From Haloarcula rubra (GTDB taxonomy: Archaea; Halobacteriota; Halobacteria; Halobacteriales; Haloarculaceae), in the NCBI RefSeq assembly GCF_019599465.1, contig NZ_RKLR01000001.1, positions 682,001 through 746,000 of the forward strand: a DNA stretch of 64,000 bases. Direction: 5' to 3'. The notes beneath the pieces are model-generated. The model did no database searches. It had not been told where the DNA came from and worked only from the letters and a program-made list of their open reading frames with translations. Position numbers and translations under genes: made by a program. Shown piece by piece: positions 60,727 through 64,000 of this stretch (within the stretch, counting starts at the first letter, position 1; every line of letters starts with the position of its first letter).

Positions 60727-60825
60727 ATGCGTACGAACGCCGACGAGTTCTGCCTCGGAATAGCCGAATCGGTCACCGACCGCCGATACAACTGGACGTT
60801 CTGTAACGGGGGTGAGCGCCGATGA
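60727..60825 (+). CDS. 32-residue microprotein ORF overlapping the symporter start
   Basis: An ATG at 60727 opens 32 codons; the TGA overlaps the symporter ATG by 4 bp (ATGA). The translation starts MRTNADEFCLGIAESVTDRR and has Cys residues at positions 9 and 26, no membrane segment, and mixed charge. A GGTGAG sequence inside its end is a suitable ribosome binding site for the symporter. It may be a real small subunit or a coupling leader ORF. No family is recognised. Confidence 0.45.
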   Translation: MRTNADEFCLGIAESVTDRRYNWTFCNGGERR

Positions 60826-62378
60826 GCGTCATCCTCTACGGACTGGTCGCGATGATTCTGGTGACGATGGGCGTCGGCCTCTACGTCGCGAAGAAGATAG
60901 AGGGCGACAGCGTCAACTACATCGTCGCCGGTCGGGGGTTGGTACTACCACTGGCGGCGGCGACGCTGATGGCCCAGTCGCTGGACGCGAACGCGACGCT
61001 GGGGAACACGGACCTCACCGCCAGTTTCGGGTTCTGGGCCGGTGCGGCACTCCCCATCGGCCTCGCCGGGTGTCTGTTCCTCACCGGGCTGTTCTTCGCG
61101 AAACCGATGAACCGGATGGACCTGATGACGCTCCCCGACTTCTACCGGCGGAAGTACGGTCGGGTGACCGAAGTCATCGCGTCGCTCATCATGGTGCTGT
61201 CGTTCTCCCTGTTGCTGGGCGGGAACCTCGTCGCCGGCGGGTTCCTCTTCCAGACGTTCATGGGGACGACGTTCGTACAGGGTGTACTCATCATCTCCGC
61301 GGTGGTGTTCCTCTACACTATCGCGGGTGGCCTGTTCGCCGTGGCCTACACCGACGTCATCCAGGCGTTCGTCGCGCTCGCGGGCTCTATCGCACTCATC
61401 GTCTACGTCGCGACGACGTACGGCATCACCATCCCGGAGGGGATGGGGCCGACGGCAGTCGTCCAGATAAACCCCTTCGACAACTCCGCCGGGTCGTGGA
61501 TAAACCTCGCGACCATCTTCGCGCTGGCGCTGGGTGACATCGTCGCCATCGACTTCATGGAGCGTGTGTTCGCCGCCGAGAGCCCGGAGACGGCACAGAA
61601 GGCCTGCTTCGCTGGCTCCGCGGGGACGCTCGTCATCGGCATCCCGTTCTCCATCGTGGCGCTGTCGGCCAACAGCATCCTCTCGTCCATCGGCGTCGAG
61701 GCCGGCAATCAGGCCGTCCTCTACGTCCTCCTGCAGGAGGCGGTGCCGTCGTGGCTGGCCGTCCTCGTACTGGCCGGTATCGTCGCCGCATCGCTGTCGA
61801 CGGGCGACGGCGCTATCCTCGGTACGTCGGCCGCACTGGCGCGGAACGTGCTGGGCATCCGCGACAAGGACTCGCCGGGCGAGGGAGTCGAGGCCGACGG
61901 CTCCGGTTTCCTCAGCGAAGGGTCGGACAAACTGCTTGCGGCGACGCGGGTGATGGCCGTCCCCATCACGATTCTCGGTGCGTTCTTCGCTATCCAGGTG
62001 AGCGCGACCGGGATGTTGCTGGTGTTGGCGTTCGACGTGGCCTTCGCCGGGCTGCTGGTCCCGCTCGTGTTCGGCATCTACAAGCCCGACGTGGCGACGG
62101 CACCCGCCGCACTGGCGGGGATGCTCTCCGGGTCGCTCACGCGGCTGTTCTTCTTCGCCACCATCCCGACGACGTACGCCATCCCGAACAACCTGCTGTA
62201 CTTCGAGAACAGCCTCGTGCCGGCCGGGTGGGACGGACTGGTGACGTTCATCGCGCCGCTGGTCGGCCTGACCGTCTTCCTCACCGTCGCGTTCCTGACG
62301 AAGGACGACTACCCGACCCACACCGTCACGGGACAGCAACAGCGGGCCATCGTCGCCGGCGGCGAAGAGGATGACTGA
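60822..62378 (+). CDS. Sodium:solute symporter (SSS family)
   Basis: A 518-residue transporter with 13 or so helices. The fold is recognised from SVNYIVAGRGLVLPLAAATLMAQ (first part of the core), RMDLMTLPDFYRRKYGRVTEVI and IVAASLSTGDGAILGTSAALARNV, in which the Ser/Thr residues help bind sodium. It imports a small solute with Na+. The SSS family includes PutP, PanF and the eukaryotic urea transporter DUR3. Lying between urt genes and a ureohydrolase it could carry a nitrogen compound such as urea, guanidine or agmatine, but this is inference. It overlaps a small ORF at each end (4 bp before, 8 bp after). Confidence 0.88.
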   Translation: MSVILYGLVAMILVTMGVGLYVAKKIEGDSVNYIVAGRGLVLPLAAATLMAQSLDANATLGNTDLTASFGFWAGAALPIGLAGCLFLTGLFFAKPMNRMDLMTLPDFYRRKYGRVTEVIASLIMVLSFSLLLGGNLVAGGFLFQTFMGTTFVQGVLIISAVVFLYTIAGGLFAVAYTDVIQAFVALAGSIALIVYVATTYGITIPEGMGPTAVVQINPFDNSAGSWINLATIFALALGDIVAIDFMERVFAAESPETAQKACFAGSAGTLVIGIPFSIVALSANSILSSIGVEAGNQAVLYVLLQEAVPSWLAVLVLAGIVAASLSTGDGAILGTSAALARNVLGIRDKDSPGEGVEADGSGFLSEGSDKLLAATRVMAVPITILGAFFAIQVSATGMLLVLAFDVAFAGLLVPLVFGIYKPDVATAPAALAGMLSGSLTRLFFFATIPTTYAIPNNLLYFENSLVPAGWDGLVTFIAPLVGLTVFLTVAFLTKDDYPTHTVTGQQQRAIVAGGEEDD

Positions 62379-62472
62379 CCACTCACCAGCCGACCGGTTC
62401 TTCCTGTTCGGCCTCGGCCTCGTGGTCGTCCTCCTCGGCGTGACCCTCGCCGTCGTCGTCACGATGGGGTAG
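62371..62472 (+). CDS. 33-residue single-helix membrane microprotein after the symporter
   Basis: An ATG at 62371, eight bases before the end of the symporter frame, opens 33 codons ending with TAG at 62472. After MTDHSPADR comes one continuous hydrophobic helix (FFLFGLGLVVVLLGVTLAVV) and the end VTMG. It is a convincing one-helix membrane protein and translationally coupled to the symporter. By analogy with KdpF-type and other small transporter partners it may be a regulatory or stabilising subunit. I do not recognise the family. Confidence 0.65.
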   Translation: MTDHSPADRFFLFGLGLVVVLLGVTLAVVVTMG

Positions 62473-62518
62473 CGAACGTTCGTCCGCAGATTTCGAAGAT
62501 TGTCACGTATTGTGCCTA

Positions 62519-62527
62519 CCATAAATC
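62519..62527 (+). promoter_or_regulatory. TATA box upstream of the AbrB-PhoU gene
   Basis: CCATAAATC should direct a start near 62548-62553. That would place the transcript start 60-80 nt before the likely start codons (62610 or 62631), leaving a short leader that contains a 17-codon ORF (62560-62613). Confidence 0.45.
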
Positions 62528-62630
62528 GGAATAAGTTGCAGTTTCGACAGTGTATACAGATGGAAGTGAACGAGCTCGAAGCTCACGTTCTCGGCGGGTG
62601 TACCGGGCTGTGACTCCCGACGCCGTCCGG

Positions 62631-63653
62631 ATGAAGCGGAAGGTCCAGCAACTCGGCTCCTCGACGTTGGCTGTGACCGTCCCCGCAGAGTGGGCCCGGC
62701 ACCACGACATCGAGAAAGGCGACGAGATAATCGTCCAGCGCGACGAGAACGGTGGCTCGTTGCTGTTGGTCCCCGAAGAGCCCTCCATCGAGGACGTGGA
62801 AGCGACCATCGACGCGGACGCGCTGACCGGCGACGCGCTCGAACGGGCTATCGTCACCCAGTACGTCCTCGGCCGCCAGCTCATCCGTGTCGAGGCGACG
62901 ACGCCGCTCGGCCTCGAACACCGCAACGCCGTGCTCGCGGCCGAACGGCGGCTGATGGGGCTGGGCATCGTCGAACAGGCCGAGACGGCCGTCACCGTCC
63001 GCTGTTCGGTCGCGCCCGGTGACTTCGACCTGCCGACGTTACTCGGCCGACTCAGCCGAACCGAGGCGGCGATACGGAGCGACGCCGTGACCGCGCTACT
63101 GGACGGGGACCCCGAGGCCGCCGAGCAAGTCAGCGCCCGAAAGGGGCAGGTCGAGAAGCTGTTCTACCTGTTCCTGCGACTGGTCTTCGCCACTTACCGG
63201 AATCCGCGACTCAATCAGGCGGTCGGGCTGGAGACCGGGTTCCCCCTCATCGGCTACCGCTCGGTCGCACAGGACGTCGTCCTGATGGCCGACGTGGCCG
63301 TCGAGATAGCGACGCTCGCTGCCGAGGGCGACGGCACGGTGCCGGACGCGACGACGGCCGAGGTGGTGACAGACCTCGCTGAAGCGCTGGACGACGCCGC
63401 AAGCGCGACCAGAGCGGCCGTCACGACGCCGGACTACGGCGAGACCGAGACGGCCCGCGAGGCGTTCGACCGGGTCGACGAGTGCGTCGACGCGGCGAAC
63501 GACCACCTCGCCGTCGAGCGTCCGGAACCACTGCTCGTCCTCCAGCGAGCGGTCACGCTCCTCGAACGGAGTGCGAGACACGCCCGCGACAGTCTCTCGG
63601 TCGCGACCCACCTCGCGTTCCGCGAGGACCCGGACCTCGTCACGAGCGAGTGA
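62631..63653 (+). CDS. AbrB-PhoU domain regulator
   Basis: A 340-residue cytoplasmic protein. Residues 1-45 are an AbrB/SpoVT-like DNA-binding domain (MKRKVQQLGSSTLAVTVPAE, WARHHDIEKGDEIIVQ). The remaining 290 residues form two PhoU-like helical bundles. Archaea use such fusions as regulators, often called phosphate uptake regulators, though their ligands are varied. The conserved region begins at the ATG at 62631. A GTG at 62610 overlaps the stop of a 17-codon leader ORF (GTGA) and is an alternative start. It lies downstream of the symporter and may regulate it. Confidence 0.82.
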   Translation: MKRKVQQLGSSTLAVTVPAEWARHHDIEKGDEIIVQRDENGGSLLLVPEEPSIEDVEATIDADALTGDALERAIVTQYVLGRQLIRVEATTPLGLEHRNAVLAAERRLMGLGIVEQAETAVTVRCSVAPGDFDLPTLLGRLSRTEAAIRSDAVTALLDGDPEAAEQVSARKGQVEKLFYLFLRLVFATYRNPRLNQAVGLETGFPLIGYRSVAQDVVLMADVAVEIATLAAEGDGTVPDATTAEVVTDLAEALDDAASATRAAVTTPDYGETETAREAFDRVDECVDAANDHLAVERPEPLLVLQRAVTLLERSARHARDSLSVATHLAFREDPDLVTSE

Positions 63654-63886
63654 CACGCCCTCGTCTCTCCGCCGCTCGACCGGTCAGCGGTGCCGCCGCC
63701 CGACCACTCGCCCCGCGCAGTCCTAGAACACCTAGAGGAGGCTCGAACCGTACATGCCTACACATGGTCACCGGAGGGGGTATTACACATCCGAAGGAAC
63801 GCTTTTCAGTACGATACGTCCATCCAGTAGTGTCGCAATCATCGGCCGAAGTGTGCCGAAAACGCGGCCGAAACACTACGATCACC
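63654..63886. other. Intergenic promoter region of the ureohydrolase gene
   Basis: It carries a TATA-like CTTTTCAGT near 63801-63809, 25-30 bp upstream of the structured element at 63827-63879. No gene is seen in it. Confidence 0.5.
63827..63879 (+). promoter_or_regulatory. Nested inverted repeats in the ureohydrolase leader
   Basis: GTAGTGT (63827-63833) pairs with ACACTAC (63873-63879). Inside it CGGCCG (63843-63848) pairs with CGGCCG (63865-63870). The two-level stem ends 7 bases before the ATG and begins near the predicted transcription start. It could be an RNA regulatory element or an operator. It does not match a guanidine riboswitch that I can recognise. Confidence 0.4.
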
Positions 63887-64000
63887 ATGTCCGAAGAACG
63901 CAACGGCGAAGACATCTACGGCGACAAGCACAAAGAGGCGAACGAACCCATCTTCAGCGGCATCCCGACGTTCCTCAAACTCCCCGAGGCCGACCGGGAC
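63887..64000 (+). CDS. Ureohydrolase (agmatinase/guanidinase) family protein, N-terminal part
   Basis: Only the first 38 codons lie in the window; the frame is open to the right edge. After a polar start MSEERNGEDIYGDKHKEANE comes IFSGIPTFLKLPEADRD. The pattern aromatic-SGIPTF-x-K-x-P is characteristic of the N-terminal arm of longer agmatinase-family proteins, such as agmatinases, guanidinobutyrases and Ni-dependent guanidine hydrolases. These release urea. The metal-binding part lies outside the window, so the substrate is open. Its position in a urea, urease and nickel island supports the family call. Confidence 0.55.
   Translation, partial: MSEERNGEDIYGDKHKEANEPIFSGIPTFLKLPEADRD

Noticed and set aside
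60945-62522. 525-codon minus-strand frame antisense to the symporter
   Set aside because: Charged, motif-free translation; the plus strand is a complete SSS transporter.
1-64000. Rhodopsin, insertion sequence, toxin-antitoxin or defence system
   Set aside because: I looked for opsin, transposase, nuclease and toxin motifs among the recognised frames and intergenic regions and saw none.

Overview
The window is a stretch of chromosome from a haloarchaeon (class Halobacteria, most likely Haloarculaceae or a relative; the family is an inference). The evidence is high GC with GC-rich third codon positions, strongly acidic proteins, twin-arginine lipoprotein signals ending in LAGC, archaeal core genes (TFB, ribosomal protein L15e, SepF, UbaA, an RNB-only RNase R, a Bat-like regulator) and many leaderless promoters with TATA elements about 25 bp before the start codon. 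I see no rRNA, tRNA, insertion sequence or CRISPR array.

Layout. 1-6875: cell-envelope and glycosylation genes (polytopic membrane protein, halocyanin, NAD-sugar epimerase, YdjM-like protein, GT2 glycosyltransferase, DUF1616 protein). 6876-9600: tandem repeats, a TFB and an HTH-10 regulator whose promoter regions carry the same palindrome. 9608-10570: a 2-hydroxyacid dehydrogenase. 10994-25288: a carbohydrate or polyol catabolic island. In it a CUT1 ABC importer runs into a FucA-like aldolase and a RhaB-like kinase. A D-tagatose/D-psicose 3-epimerase-like protein, a galactonate-dehydratase-like enzyme, two zinc alcohol dehydrogenases, two SDRs and an IclR regulator complete the set. 25289-26629: an AT-rich gap with a 45-residue membrane microprotein, then rpl15e behind a long hairpin-rich leader. 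26723-31327: retinal and carotenoid genes (brp/blh, lycopene cyclase, phytoene synthase) with a Bat-like regulator. 31487-47815: housekeeping genes (RNase R, HxlR, rhodanese-MBL hydrolase, PKD protein, ABC-2 exporter, SepF, PUA protein, cobalamin-binding protein, UbaA, M32 and M20 peptidases).

47960-64000 is a nitrogen and nickel island. The seven-gene urease operon ureBCAGDEF, with overlapping stop and start codons throughout, is divergent from a NicO/UreH-type nickel permease and NikR, followed by a complete urea importer urtABCDE. Then come a JAMM-like protein, a sodium:solute symporter flanked by two overlapping microprotein ORFs, an AbrB-PhoU protein and the first 38 codons of an agmatinase/ureohydrolase-family protein. 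The logic is coherent: urea is imported (Urt) or may be released inside the cell by the ureohydrolase, urease hydrolyses it, and nickel is supplied and sensed by the permease and NikR.

The most interesting signals are the shared palindrome of the TFB/HTH-10 pair, the overlapping small ORFs at the symporter and urtA, the inverted repeats in the nickel/urea promoters, the partial ureohydrolase behind a structured leader, the rpl15e leader, and a sugar island that has a ketose epimerase, kinase and aldolase but no recognisable aldose isomerase. Functional names come from motif recognition by eye; no database search was run.
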